NCBI GenBank assembly: GCA_029204225.1
Contig: CM055112.1
Coordinates: 28,359,746-28,423,745, forward strand
Source of the DNA: Diphasiastrum complanatum
Lineage: Eukaryota; Streptophyta; Lycopodiopsida; Lycopodiales; Lycopodiaceae
Length of the DNA stretch: 64,000 nucleotides
Direction: 5' to 3'
Below, one piece after another: positions 35,643 to 48,886 of this stretch. Position 1 is the stretch's first letter. Every line of letters begins with the position of its first letter. The notes beneath the pieces are model-generated. The model was not told where the DNA came from, searched no databases, and was given only the letters and a program-made list of their open reading frames with translations. The translations under genes were made by a program, and so were the position numbers.

Positions 35643-36652
35643 AAGTTAGATAGAGAAGCATCTAGCCTTAAGGCCTTAGCACACTCACAAAGAGATCTAT
35701 TTCTTCTCTCACTCACTCCATTTTTTTGAGGGGTGTATGGACATGACAACTCCCACTTTATGCCATTAGAACCACAAAAGTCAATCAACTTATTGGAGAT
35801 ATATTCACCTCCATTATCACTCCTTAATACCTTAATCTTGGTACTAAGCTGATTTTCTACCAAAGTCTTGAACTTTACAAAAGAATCAAACACCATTGAT
35901 TTGCTAGACAAGAGGTACATCCAACAAAATCTAGAATAGTCATCAATGAAGATTACATAGTACTTGGCACCACCATTAGACTCATGTGAAAAACTATGAA
36001 CATCCGAATGGATGAGTTCAAGAGGAGAGTTTGATCTTGATGTAGATCTTGAGAAGGGTAGTTTGTGAGCCTTTGAGAGGCTGCATGCTTCACATCTCTT
36101 CCCACACTTTGACAAATGCTTGGGGAGTCCAACTGCAAGCTCCTTTGCAACCATAGATTCCATGGCTTTGTAGTTGGGGTGGCCCAACCTTTTGTGCCAC
36201 AGTTTCACCTTTTATAACTCCACCTTTTCCAAGTTAACACTCTCCACTGCAACATTAGCATCAAGCTTAAACAATCTACCTTGCTTAAAGCCTTTGGCTA
36301 TACATTCATCATTTCTAAGGATGGAACAAACTCCATGCTTAAATTGTACATCTAGGCCATTATCCATTAACTGGCCAACACTAAGCAAATTCTTGGTTAA
36401 CTTAGAAACATAAAGAACATTATCAAGATTCGTCCTTTTGGATGATCCCACATACAAGGGAATTGTTCCTATTCCACTTTTCTTACATTCTTGACTACTT
36501 GCAGTATAGATTGATCTATGTAAATCATTGTAAGAAAGTAAGGTGGAGAATATGTCCTTTTGATATGTCATGTGAGAACTTGCCCCACTATCAATCCACC
36601 AAGAATCATTGGTGTTGCTCTTGGATGATGGTGGTTTGTTGGAAACCATCAA
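35636..36652 (-). pseudogene. Copia protease-integrase region
   Basis: The protease keeps its active site WWIDSGASSHMT near 36590. LYVSKLTKNLLSVGQL and the zinc domain LWHKRLGHPNYKAME with CEACSLSKAHK follow, then the integrase core: HSDVHSF, FIDDYSRF, VLRSDNGGEY and the PQKNGVSERRNRSLCE block. One TAA, where Gln fits, lies at about 36209 between protease and zinc domain. A second break comes just after LDASLSNLC. Confidence 0.9.
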
Positions 36653-37499
36653 GGATGACTCTTCATCCTCCTCCTCCTCCTGATGTGCAATGTTGCTTTG
36701 TTTGCTCTCTTGTGCCTCCTTCTTCTTGAGACATTATGATGCAAAATGTCCTTTCTTTCCACAAAAAACATTTGTACTTGGACTTGTCTTTGATCTTGCC
36801 CTTTGAGCTTGAAGCCTCATCCTCCTCCTTGGTCTCCTTGAAGTGCTTCTTCTTGCTTTTGAATGAGAAATTAGCTTTCTCATCACCATCCTACATAGAA
36901 ATAGCATTCATTCTTGCATTGGTATGCAACATCCTACACTCTTTAGCTACTAATACACTCTGTAGCTTTTCTATAGTAGGCAAAGTGTCTTGGATTGCAA
37001 AGCTTTGGACCAAATTTGTAAAGCCACTCCCTAGACCATTGAGGACAATCTGAACAAGCTCACTATCTTGAATCTTCTCTCCAATGGAAGCTAACTCCCT
37101 ATTAAGAGACTTGATTCTTAGCACATAATCTTGTGCACTCTCATCACTCCTCTTCATGCTTTGTAGAATCTGATTCCTAAGCATGAGAACCCTCAAAGTG
37201 TTACTAGACTCATAGATGGATTTTAAAGATTCCCAAGCCTCTTTAGCACTCTTACATGATGATACTTCCCTTAAAAGATCATTGCTTACATTCATCTTAA
37301 TACAGTGAAGTGCAAGCCTAGACCTCTTCTTGTATCTCACTAATTCCTGTGCACCTAGAGGTTCATCTTCATCATCTATTAGAAACTCATAAAGATCCTA
37401 GAGCACCATTAGTGACTCTATCCTCACTTTCCAAATAGAATAATTGGTAGAATTTAACCTCTCACTAGCTTCTAGAAGGTAGGCTCCCACTGATCCCAT
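36653..37499 (-). pseudogene. Copia gag
   Basis: Gag starts at an ATG at 37499 (MGSVGAYLLEASERLNSTNY) soon after the PBS. TAG, where Gln fits, interrupts it near 37398 and again at 36891. The body has AKEAWESLKSIYE and MLRNQILQSMKRSDESAQDY typical of Copia gag. The CCHC knuckle near 36750-36780 is damaged by a frameshift. Past it the frame reaches the protease. Confidence 0.85.
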
Positions 37500-38102
37500 C
37501 TTACTGGCAAGATTCTACACACAAGATATAGATTTGTTTGGACCTGAAACTCACAAAGGTTTCACTCAAATGTTGACTTCTAATCCAACAGATGGATTTG
37601 TAATCACAGTTCTATCACTCCCTCACAAAGCTGGAATGAAGATAAGATGAGATGAAAACTACTCTTTAGCAAATCTTGCCAATCTTGGCTATTCTTGGAC
37701 AAAAACTGACTCTATCTCTCTCATTCACTTTGATGTACTTTCAAGACCTGGTTTCCACTTTAAGAAGGTCTGAAATCAGCATAGACTAATTAGTTTTCAT
37801 GAAACAAATTCAAAACTAATCAATGGCAAGTGATCTTGGTAGCTTATCCTAGGATTTGCACCAAAAATTACATCAAATTGACACTAGATAAATTTTCTAT
37901 GATCCAATGAATATGGGTTACTGAATGCTGGTTCAGAGATGCCCACACGTGTGAACAGTATGGATTTTGATCCTGAAAAATTCTGGGATCAAATCTCCTC
38001 ACCAAAACCTGGATACCAGCTCGCCCTTCCAATACAGCTTTTTGCACCAAAACCTGCTAAAACTGGATTAGATTCAAACACAGATCAACGGCCTTGTACT
38101 TG

Positions 38103-38114
38103 ACTCTGATACCA
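38103..38114 (-). other. Primer-binding site (initiator-Met tRNA)
   Basis: TGGTATCAGAGT on the minus strand starts directly at the 5' LTR end. Confidence 0.92.
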
Positions 38115-38804
38115 TGTGAAAAGTACAGTACTAATGACCATAAATGGATCTTTGAATGATCCACAAGGTGATTGTATGCTTGTTAAACAATCTATTAGAA
38201 ACTAGTCATTAGAAAACAAGATCTAGTTTAGCAGCTTGATAGGAAACAAGTAGAGACAATCAAAGCATTGATCAATTAGTATAATCCAACTCCACAGGTG
38301 TGGAAATAAGGCTGTAGTATGGCCTGTAGACAGTGTTTACAAAGTGCCAAATCTGGGTTTCATTGGAAATCAAGAGTAATCACCATACAATGAGAGGAAA
38401 CTCGAGTTTCTCCTTGAGGCTCCAAAAAGTTTCTATCTTCTCACTATGGAGAATGGGAATACATAGTAAAACACACTTCCTTTGCTAAGTTAGGTGAAAA
38501 TCCAGCATGTAATAAGAAATTAGATTCCACTTTCTTGCCCTAATGTGAAAACCCTAGCCTAGATCCAAGAGTCATGCTTGGTAGATGCATGGTAGGTACA
38601 AATCTCATCATAAATCATGGTCTAGATCCTACAAAGTAGGAATCACTACCAAATGGACACAACCACTCCTCTTGACTCGTGGTAACCTACTTTAGGTGTG
38701 TATGTACAAGTGGCACTTTGGCCATTCAAGTAACCAACAAACAATATTGACAAAATGTACAATATTCTACATGGCTAGATTTTCAATGCAGGCAATTTTT
38801 CACA
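38115..38804 (-). repeat. 5' LTR of the Copia element
   Basis: 690 bp, TG...CA, paired with 32878-33567. It is followed on the plus strand by the GTAGT duplication at 38805-38809. Confidence 0.95.
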
Positions 38805-38809
38805 GTAGT

Positions 38810-41274
38810 GACCTCCAAGAAACCAACAACGACCTCTTTCACTTCAGTGTACTTAAACGAGCGATCGTCATTGAATGACCCCATAGTTTAAACCCGTATG
38901 GAATATCCGCGATGTAGAGAGTGTAAGGTCTTCCTTTTACAAATTTGGTTATCTCTCTTGCATCACATTGTTGTATTGTATAAAAACATGGAAGACCCTC
39001 AACAGACTTGGGAATAAACGTTTCTTTGAGATCATCATCAATGTTTAAGTCTCCAATATGTTATAAATCTCTGCGTTTTTTCTCGGTTTTGAAGGTGAGT
39101 TCTAAATTGTTCTGGAAGCTGTCCACTCTTTTTATCTTCAAAACTCTGTGAAAAATAGAAGTACACTTATGCTAATCATGACATTCAAATGTGAAGTTTG
39201 TTACTAGTGACATGAACTTATGCTAAGCATGAATGTTAATAAGAAAAAACAATAATATCAAAGAAAATAAATGATAATAGAAATACACTTATGCTAAGCA
39301 TGAATTATAATCTTAAAACCATTTATCTACAGGAGATGTTAAGATATTAGAAATACACTTATGCTATGCATGGGTCTCTCAAATGCTCTCAAATGCTAAA
39401 CTTGTACTTAAAAGTTGAATAATGATGTCAAAAATAACAATTTAAAAAATAGTTAAGAATAAACACCCATGCTTAGCATAAACAATCTTTGCAAATCGGT
39501 AATTTAAAATTAAAATTTGTTAGAGAGCCTTATCATATCCTTGAATAAAATAAGAAATCTTTGGAGCTCCTCATCTTTTGAGTTGTTTGGGTACAGCCTA
39601 TGGCATTCCTCCCAATCCTTGCAGTTGAGGCTCTTTAGCATAGCCTCTTGCACTTTTATGAAAAGCTTGTGTTTGTGATAAAATACAATATTTAGATTTA
39701 AGATTTTGCACATGAGTCAATTTTTTTTAAAAAAAAACACATTTGAAATTCTTTTCCCATCTCAGCAAGACTGAGCTGTCCGTCAACAACCTTTGAAAAG
39801 ACACTCACAACAACATCCTTTGAGAGGATGCTTTGTATATTTTTCCATTCTGATATCCCCATATCCTGTGGTATCGGGACAAGTGGATTTTTTTTTTTGT
39901 GGACGACGACTCTTTTGGAAGCTGTCCTTTTATTTTAAATCTGTCCAACTTGTCAAAACTTTTATCGATAAGGTCCCAAATCTAGAACAAAAAAACATTT
40001 TTAAAAGAAATTTTTAATTTGATTTAAAAACAATGTCGAACAAAAGAACAATGCCACTAAGAAGAAACAAAACTTACCTGCCTCTTTCGGAAGGCCAACT
40101 GAAAAAAATTATCATATTTCGTCAAAGAGGAGCCTGGATTTTTTTCATTGAAGGGTAGCCCAGTCTCCTGTGCACAAATGCACTTCAATTGAATATTTGT
40201 TTTGTCCCCTTCTTTGTGAAGTCTCATGTACTCCTTATGAAAAAATCTGACTCGTTGAATAATGGTCATGTTCAATCTGTAGTCCTGGTTGATATTATGG
40301 TCCCAGACAAGGAGCTTGGCTTTCTCAACAGTCAGCTCGACAAATACTATAGCACTAACTTGTCTAAAAGATTGTACATAAGGATACTCAATAAAGAGCT
40401 CCTTTCTAGCTTGCAAGCTATGAATTTCGCCCAAAACAAAAAAATTGTAAGTATCTATACACTGAATATCAAAATCTGCCACTGTCGTACAGTCAACAAA
40501 GTCAACAAAGACAATAAAATGAGTAACAATGGCTTGGGTATGGTCCTTAAATTTTATTTTTAAATTATGTACATGGGAAGAATTGGGCTCCCTAACTTCC
40601 ATGGGCCTGTCACTGGTGGCTGGGTCAATGGGAGGCCTCTCACATTGTTCAATATCAAGAATGAAAGTGGTGGCTTGGATTTTTTTGGATTCATGAAGAT
40701 TCTTGCAACATCCCTACTGGTTGGCTCAAGATTGATTCTTGCCTCAGGTAGATTTAAGCTAGAAGCCTAGGGCTGGGGTTGGGGCTGGTGTTGGGGTTTC
40801 TTCTTGGAGATGGGATGTAAACCCCCGAGTCATGGATTTTAAGCCCTTAAGAGTCATGGATTCAAAGCCTCTTGATTTTGGAGGGGAGGAGGCATCTTGA
40901 GTTTTCTCCAAAGCACTTCTTTTTCTCTTTGGAGTAGACATTAGGCATGTTCCAGTAGTGGAATCAGGTGTCTCGGTGTCTTTTTGACTGGAGGAAGTCA
41001 AACTCTTGCGAGACGATAATGATCTCACAGATTTTTTAAGAGAAGGGTCCTCTTTTTTCTCAAGAATCACAATGTTAGTAAAACCATCATTCTCATATGC
41101 AACTGCTACCTTCCAAAGCACGTGTCCTTGTGCTTTGAAGGTAGACAGCCCTTTGCCAGAAGTATCAGCAGTCCAAAGGAAGAGGTCAGTGAGTTTTTGG
41201 CTCTCTCAACCCTTGGTAAAGTAAAATAGGTGCTTAGTCATGTCTACTTTTTCAAGATTCGAAGACTGAGCCAT
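38810..41274 (-). pseudogene. Beta-class N4/N6 DNA methyltransferase, N-terminal part
   Basis: A frame starts with ATG at 41274 (MAQSSNLEKVDMTKHLFYF), has TGA where Arg fits, then a Ser/Thr/Pro-rich linker with Lys/Arg patches. After frame changes a long exon (about 40725-40078) ends at CAG|GTAAGT. A 96-bp intron follows, with acceptor TTCTAG at 39982 leading into IWDLIDKSFDKLDRF in phase. Further coding blocks lie at 39981-39740, 39665-39510 and 39145-38810. The last holds the catalytic motif as ADIPYGF (38893-38907), where DPPY is usual, then a 1-nt shift. The reading resumes across the Copia insertion at 32877. Clean introns say it was a spliced nuclear gene; stops and shifts say it is dead. 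Host gene, transposon cargo or old transfer are all possible. Confidence 0.7.
39150..39500. repeat. Cluster of TTATGCTAAGCAT palindromes
   Basis: ACTTATGCTAAGCATG and close variants occur about six times (near 39166, 39210, 39288, 39356, 39466), in an apparent intron of the methyltransferase gene. The core ATGCTNAGCAT is a palindrome. Confidence 0.75.
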
Positions 41275-41364
41275 TTGAATATCTGAAAAACAAAACAAGA
41301 AAATATGACAAAAGACACAAAACTTAAAACGACAAATCCTAACAAAAATATTCACTCACATGCT

Positions 41365-41612
41365 GAGGACCTATGTTGAGCATAGGTTTGCTTTGGACTT
41401 ATGCTGAGCATCAGTCGAGAGCAAACCTATGCTCAACATAGGTTCCCACTCTTGACCTATGCTGAGCATAAGACAGGAGCGACAAACCTATGCTCAGCAT
41501 AGGTCCGCTCTCAACTTATTTTGAGCATAGGTTGAGAGTGGACTTATGTTGAGCATAGGTTTGCTCTCGACAAACATAAGTTGAGAGCAAACCTATGCTC
41601 AATACTTCTAGA
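41365..41612. repeat. Array of CCTATGCTNAGCATAGG palindromes
   Basis: About ten alternating copies of CCTATGCTGAGCATAGG or its CTCAACATAGG variants, joined by GAGAGCAAAC/GTTTGCTCTC spacers that are themselves inverted. It lies within 100 bp upstream of the methyltransferase start and shares its core with the intron cluster. Confidence 0.85.
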
Positions 41613-41619
41613 AAGATGT

Positions 41620-42780
41620 ATGATATTGACTTAAAAGTCGTGGCTCGATAATCATAATGCTATTAGGACTTGTGCCGAAACCAAGTGGAAGAAATGATCA
41701 TGTCGACCTCTCAAGAGGAATCTATTACACATATTTAGGTATGACTAAAAAAAAAACCACAATTACATGGATGGGATTTCGTGAATGTTGGTGTGGAATA
41801 GTAAAATTCTTTATGCTCCATAATCGTTTAAGATTATGTGAAATGCTAGAAGTATACTTTACGACATTTCTTAAAAAGCTTTATGTAACTAATAAAGTAC
41901 GAAGAGCCTTACCTCCATAAGTGATAATAATGCTTGCTCATATGTATTCACGAATTAAAGTGCATGTATAGTGGCATTGGAAAGCATGGATATGCTCAGT
42001 ACCTACCACACTCATAGAAGACTATGGTACTAGTCTTTGGGGTCAGGATGGTACAGAGGTACCCTGATACCTACGAGAACTTACACAATTTACTTGTTGC
42101 ATCAAAACACAATAATGGACTATAGCGATTTATCAAGTTACAGTTGTTCGACATTTTTATATGATAAATTGGTGCAATGTTTGGTTAACATGAATGGCAT
42201 GGATTTGCCCACGGCAGCTTGAATGGCATGGATTTGCCCAAGCGTTGTACATAGGGTCCATCAGGTACCAAATAATTTCAGTAATACTGATTAGTGTAGG
42301 ATGGCATGGACATGCCCTATTAGTGACTTCTATGACCAAACTACACCTATTCCACTTGTTGTGATTGATTAGGGCTTCATCAGTGTAAAGCTGTGCTAAT
42401 GTTATGTAGCTATAGGATTATTTGCCTTATATTGATCCATATAGCAGATGCCCTGATACGGTGGTATTAGGGCAAGACTTACGATATGGTAGAATTCATG
42501 GTAGGGAAGATTGGACTGATGATTGTTAGTTTTATTTAGATTGATAGTGATTGTCTCTACATGGATGACAATTGATGCTCAACTATGATACCTATCTTCC
42601 TCACTAAGCTAACCCATGGGGTTGTGTTTTGTGGGATGGTGGCAGGTACCAGCTGGGTATCCTAAAACTGTTTCACTTTATGCTGCTTTGTACAATGTGT
42701 TTTTCAGCTTCGTTTAAACCTATTATGCTATAAGACGAAAGGATTCAAAGAATTTGGTCTTGCCCTGTTCAAGAGGGACT
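41620..42780. other. Unassigned stretch
   Basis: No gene recognised. A short frame at 41657-41920 has no family match I can name. GAATGGCATGGATTTGCCCA occurs twice (42191 and 42221) with a third partial copy near 42303. Confidence 0.35.
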
Positions 42781-42794
42781 ATGTGAAATCTGTT

Positions 42795-42936
<142 letters not shown>

Positions 42937-43368
42937 CCCCAGAAGGTAGATATGCGAAGGGAAAAATTGTGAAAATTGTTAACTAGTTACATTGTTTTAT
43001 TTGGCAATATTGGCCTCCAAAGTGAAATTTCGACTTAGAGTTAGTTTCATAAATGTCAATAAGGCTCTAAATAGTGTTACTACTATTTTTAACAAGTAGC
43101 TAAGTGGATGAGGTCAATTTTGGACCCATTCTAAAGGAATTTTGGTACATTGCATTTGGACTAGTTTTTCTAGGTTGTTGGTTAAGTACCTAGAAGTTGC
43201 CATTTTAGGGCATACAGTGAAGAATAGGGCCAAATGATATTATGGTTGTTATAAATAGCTGTACTTGCATGGAGAACATTATCATTTGTTGATCATTCAT
43301 GTGGAGATCGTCCTCTCTCATGTCGAGCACATCCTTAATATCATTCAATGAAAAATATGGCAGGCTAT

Positions 43369-43983
43369 TCATATGGTATACAGGAATGCAAGCAGTGTCT
43401 TGCTTTTATCGTGTTCTTCTACACCTGATGTAGAAGATATTACCATCGACCGTGACAGAGCAGGGTCATACATCGAAGCCAGCCTAGCCTCTTCCTCATC
43501 ACCCAATACTTCGTCTTCTAAATTTTTGTCCACATCGACAATACATCTCTGAGTAGATGTTCTACTTGAAGAACCAACACCAATTGCTCTGGAAGATTGG
43601 CCTTCATCAGGTATTAAGACAGATATGAAGAAAACAAAAGCTATGCCCTCAGCTATAAACCTGCATGATCTCCTATGGGATTCACAATATTGTACCACTT
43701 TCAGGCTCTCGTCAAGCCTGGTAAACTTCCTATCATGCTTGTGCTTGGCTTCAGGCTGGCCAACTATCAGTTCATGGAAATGAATAAACTTCAGGCCATC
43801 AATAACAAGAGATAATTCTAGGATGCTAATCCAAAACTTTTCGAATAATTCCAATAGGTGAGACTTGTGCTCAAGCACAAATCTATCCACATCAAATTTA
43901 AGTCAAAAAAGAGACGAAAAGTACTCATCCCTGTCTAGAACACCAGCGTCAGAGAGGAACTTATGCAACTTGTCAGATTCCAT
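43369..43983 (-). pseudogene. Unknown helical protein, divergent partner of H3-like gene
   Basis: From an ATG at 43983 the frame covers about 204 codons, with one TGA at about 43905 where Arg fits. The first half is hydrophobic and helical (LLELFEKFWISILELSLVIDG). The second half is Ser-rich, then acidic (DVDKNLEDEVLGDEEEARL). I do not recognise it. It points away from the H3-like gene at 44805 across an 820-bp shared upstream region. It may be intact if the TGA is a recent change or sequencing error. Confidence 0.45.
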
Positions 43984-44016
43984 ATCAGAAATGACAGAGA
44001 ACACTGGATACTAGAC

Positions 44017-44178
44017 GATATCACAGGCACGCAACGGTTAGTTGGAAAAAAAAAAAAACAATAGCATCGCGTTGTAGTGATATTGGACAGTCGAAACAAA
44101 TATCCAATATCGCAGGCACGCGAGGGAGTGCTAGCAAATAAAATCAAAAGCGGTAGACTCGCGTGGTTGCGATATTGC
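44017..44178. promoter_or_regulatory. Four alternating GATATYG...GCACGC motifs between divergent genes
   Basis: GATATCACAGGCACGC (44017), its inverse near 44068-44085, CAATATCGCAGGCACGCG (44105) and its inverse near 44161-44178 alternate in orientation. Related GATATCGGAGCC motifs recur at about 44642, 44707, 44731 and 44791. The arrangement looks like repeated protein-binding sites, but that is inference. Confidence 0.5.
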
Positions 44179-44356
44179 CTTCAAGATTTCCGAATAGCAA
44201 AACGTTTTATGACAGTGTTTAGCCCTTATATAGATCCCGCAGATTCATCGCAGCCATTCGAAAATCACTGTTAGATACGCGACACTTCTAAGATACGTCA
44301 ATTTCTGTAATGTGTGTGAAGCATTTATGTGCAATGTCGGCCAAATCCCATAGGTG

Positions 44357-44569
44357 ACATGTGTGTGGTTGAAAATCGGACACGTGTATCTGCACGTATG
44401 GAGTAATCATTAATAAAACACACGAATCAGAAATTGGCATGTGTGTGGTTGAAAATCGGACACGTATATTTGCACATGTGGAGCAATCATTAATAGGACA
44501 CACCATTCAGAAATTGGCACGTGGTGGCGTCTCTTCATTTAATGCATAAAAAATCTCTCTCTATATAAG
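44357..44569 (+). promoter_or_regulatory. Promoter-like region of the H3-like gene
   Basis: Two tandem ~81-bp units (about 44357-44437 and 44438-44517) each carry GTGTGTGGTTGAAAATCGGA. CACGTG boxes lie at 44381-44386 and 44518-44523. A TATATAAG box at 44562-44569 precedes the ATG by about 240 bp. Confidence 0.55.
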
Positions 44570-44804
44570 CAGAGACCACGATTAAAAAACATTTGATTAT
44601 CAAATTTGTGAGTCGTTCCTTGCTCTCTGTCACCCAAACAAGATATCGGAGCCGCACAACCTTCTACATTGTTTCTGAGAGGCTTGGTCCCTGCTCGTGC
44701 CCCTGCGATATTGGAATCTCTTGGGCTGATATCGGAGCCACGCGAGGATCTACATACGATTAATTCATCTATGACCTAGTCGTGTGTCTACGATATCGGA
44801 AGGA

Positions 44805-45564
44805 ATGGAAAAGACTAAACAGACCGCGCGTCCAAAATCTACTGTCCCGTCTGTTGGTCAACCTACATCATCCTTGCATCTTGCAGCTGCTCGACCCGTG
44901 CTAGGGGGACTGGCAGAAAACCCCGCCCATGGCTCAGAGATATTAGGAGTTGTAGAAATCCACCAACCTTCTGATACGGAAAGCTCACTTCAACAGAATA
45001 GTGAGGGATGTGACGAGATCTTTATCCGTGGATGTGAGATGGTGTGTGACTGCCATTGAAGCTTTGCATGCAGCCTATGAAGATTATCAAATTAGGTTTT
45101 TTGAGGACACTATGCTTGTTGTTGTACATGCAAAGCGGGTGACTATTATGCCCAAAGATATGGAGCTTGTGTTCAGGCTGAGGAATTAGTACGAGCAGGT
45201 GTTCAAGGCACCTCCACCTCCCCGACCCGCTCCTAGGGTTAGACCCCCTTATCAGAGAAAAAGAAAGCAGTCAAGGCCAGTGAGGTCAGGAACCAGGGCC
45301 TAAAAAAGCCAAATCAAGCTAGTTGAAGACCAACCAACTCATGATCAAGCTGGGTTGTCTAGGGTGGAAGCTGAAAAATCCCCCTCTCCTCCACCTCCGC
45401 CTAAAAGAAGATTAGTACTATCAGATGAGACCGAGCAGATGATAGGCCAGACCCAATTGATTCTTGCTACACTGAAAGTTCAAGAGGGTCTTCCTGTCAC
45501 TCCTGGTCTAAATTTTTTACCTCCAGAATATAGACAAACACTGTTGATGTACGTTATAGATTAA
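44805..45564 (+). pseudogene. Histone H3-like protein with C-terminal extension
   Basis: The start MEKTKQTARPKS mirrors the H3 tail. After a variable linker, two single-base shifts lead through an alpha-N-like LRDIRS to KSTNLLIRK (44956-44982), HFNRIVRDV, DVRW, then FFEDTML and HAKRVTIMPKD (45127-45159), the H3 histone fold. The Trp after DVR and the YEDY and DTML residues recall CENH3, but loop 1 lacks the extra residue common in CENH3. A TAG (45187) ends the fold where Gln fits. The same frame then runs about 125 codons with one TAA: Pro-rich and basic (PPYQRKRKQSRP), ending at 45562-45564. Canonical H3 ends right after the fold. A divergent H3 variant with an added domain, now damaged, is my reading. 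Confidence 0.72.
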
Positions 45565-47180
45565 TACAACATTCAACAAGATTGAACCATTGTGCTACAA
45601 TATTATCTATTGATCCTCTTGATTTCAAGCATTGTGTGACAGATCCAAGCAATGCATTGGCGTGAGAGAAATACAATTCTCCCATGAATAGCGTCTCGCT
45701 TACTAGCGGACTTCTTGGATCTGCTGATCCTCTTACAAAATTGTCTCGCTCACAAGCGGACCTATATTCTGTATATTTTTTGTCTCTCTTTTTTATGCAT
45801 CAAGTAGAATGTATATTGTTCGCGAACTTTTTCGTGTCGCATTGAGTAACTTCCTTGATCAGACAAATTAAACATCTATAACTAATCATGGATTACAAGA
45901 GTGGCGGATTAGCCATGTCCTAAAGCACTTCTGCTGATGTCATTATATCGGATCAAATATTGATCTTGTTGGACCTTTGTGGAGCACGAATGATTTTGTG
46001 TTGCGAACAATTTCGTGTCTTGTGTTGCAAAATTGTTTGTGAACATTTTTGCTTCGTCTGTCTTTTCTGTCAAATTTAGGGTTGAAAGCTAGCAAAGCTT
46101 TGGCAATTGAAATGTTTTGTATCTTCAATATTTCCACATGGAAAACCGGGCTAATATTGAAGCTTAAGTTTGCAATAACTAAAAAACCGGCATGTAAAAC
46201 CATTTTTATTAGATAAAAATTGGCACAAATTTGCCTTAGAATTGGGTCCCAGCCCGTTCTAAATGAGGCTAGAGAAAAGTTTGCGGCCTTAGAAATGGCC
46301 TATGATAATGTTTTATGGCTTTGTTTTTGCCAGTTGTAAAAATAGTCGTGCTAAAATCTTACCATGTACAAAGTTGGTTTTACTAATATATGGTTACCTA
46401 GTGCATTTTTAGGCAAACCGTGTTGTCGTTGGAGCCCTAGTCATGAATGCCAAAATAGTCAACTTCAGTCAAAGAGCCATCAAAGAAAAATATTTATCGG
46501 GCAAAACCCAAGCTGTGAGTTATGGGCAATACTAAAAACTTGCAAAAACTCTAACGGGTAAAATTGGGCAAACTACAAGAAACTGGCAAAATACGCAAAT
46601 CAGTCGGTAATCCCAAAAAACCAAAAGCCAAGGGCCGACGGGCCGTACCTACTACAAAGAAAAGAAAAATCAAATCTTTATATACTAAAAGAATTTGATT
46701 TCCAAGCAGCTCACGCTGCGTGAGCCCCGCCCCCATCGCGATGCCCCATGCCCCCTCCCCCCCGTGCATCATGCTTTCCTGCCCCCCACTCCCCCTTCTC
46801 GTGCTTTCCTGGCAGCTCACGCTGTGACAGGCCCCACCCCTTCCTGCTCTCTGACATTCAAATTGCCCGCTTTGATGCTCTTGCTATTTCTGTGTGCTAC
46901 TACCACAGTTGGCATCGCTGCATAGTGTAAAGAGTGTGTGCTTCTTGCATCCGAAGACTACACTCTTGTGTTTCTTAAGCCATTTTGGTGTTAATATTCG
47001 AAGGCACCGGCTGGGTTTTGATCGAGTGCGTGAGAGGATCGGGTTGAAAGTAAAAACTTGGGTTGTGAAAGGAATGACCAGCGGGGTGTGTGGTGTGGGG
47101 GTTTCTTCATCGAAGATGTTATGTGAGCATGATGTAGCACTAGAAGCTAGGATCGAACATCGCACATCGGCAGGATAGTA
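45565..47180. other. Intergenic, no recognisable gene
   Basis: Short unsupported frames only. A C-rich block (46720-46850) holds two AGCTCACGCTG repeats, one forming a GCTCACG-CTG-CGTGAGC hairpin. Confidence 0.4.
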
Positions 47181-47269
47181 GACAGTGAGTGACTAAAGGG
47201 GAGGAAGAGTGGGGAAGTTTAAAATGTTTGCCTGCCCAACTGGGCGGCCACAATTCGCTAAACCTCCCA

Positions 47270-48880
<1,611 letters not shown>

Positions 48881-48886
48881 TATCAC

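Larger units (their letters stand above)
32878..38804 (-). mobile_element. Full-length Ty1/Copia LTR retrotransposon
   Basis: The element is 5927 bp on the minus strand, with two 690-bp LTRs (TGTGAAAA...TTTTCACA ends), a 5-bp TSD GTAGT, an initiator-Met PBS and a purine-rich PPT. Gag, protease, integrase, RT and RNase H are all present in Copia order. By hand the LTRs differ at about 30 of 690 positions (roughly 4-5%), mostly transitions, so insertion is much younger than the gene it sits in. It interrupts a methyltransferase exon. A few stops and frameshifts mean it is no longer autonomous as read. Confidence 0.95.

Noticed and set aside
35163..36729. Plus-strand frames inside the Copia element
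   Set aside because: They are antisense shadows of gag-pol; the minus strand has all Copia domains in order.
44805..45189. Ordinary H3 or CENH3 gene
   Set aside because: Many core residues differ, loop 1 lacks the CENH3 insertion, and the frame continues into an extension.
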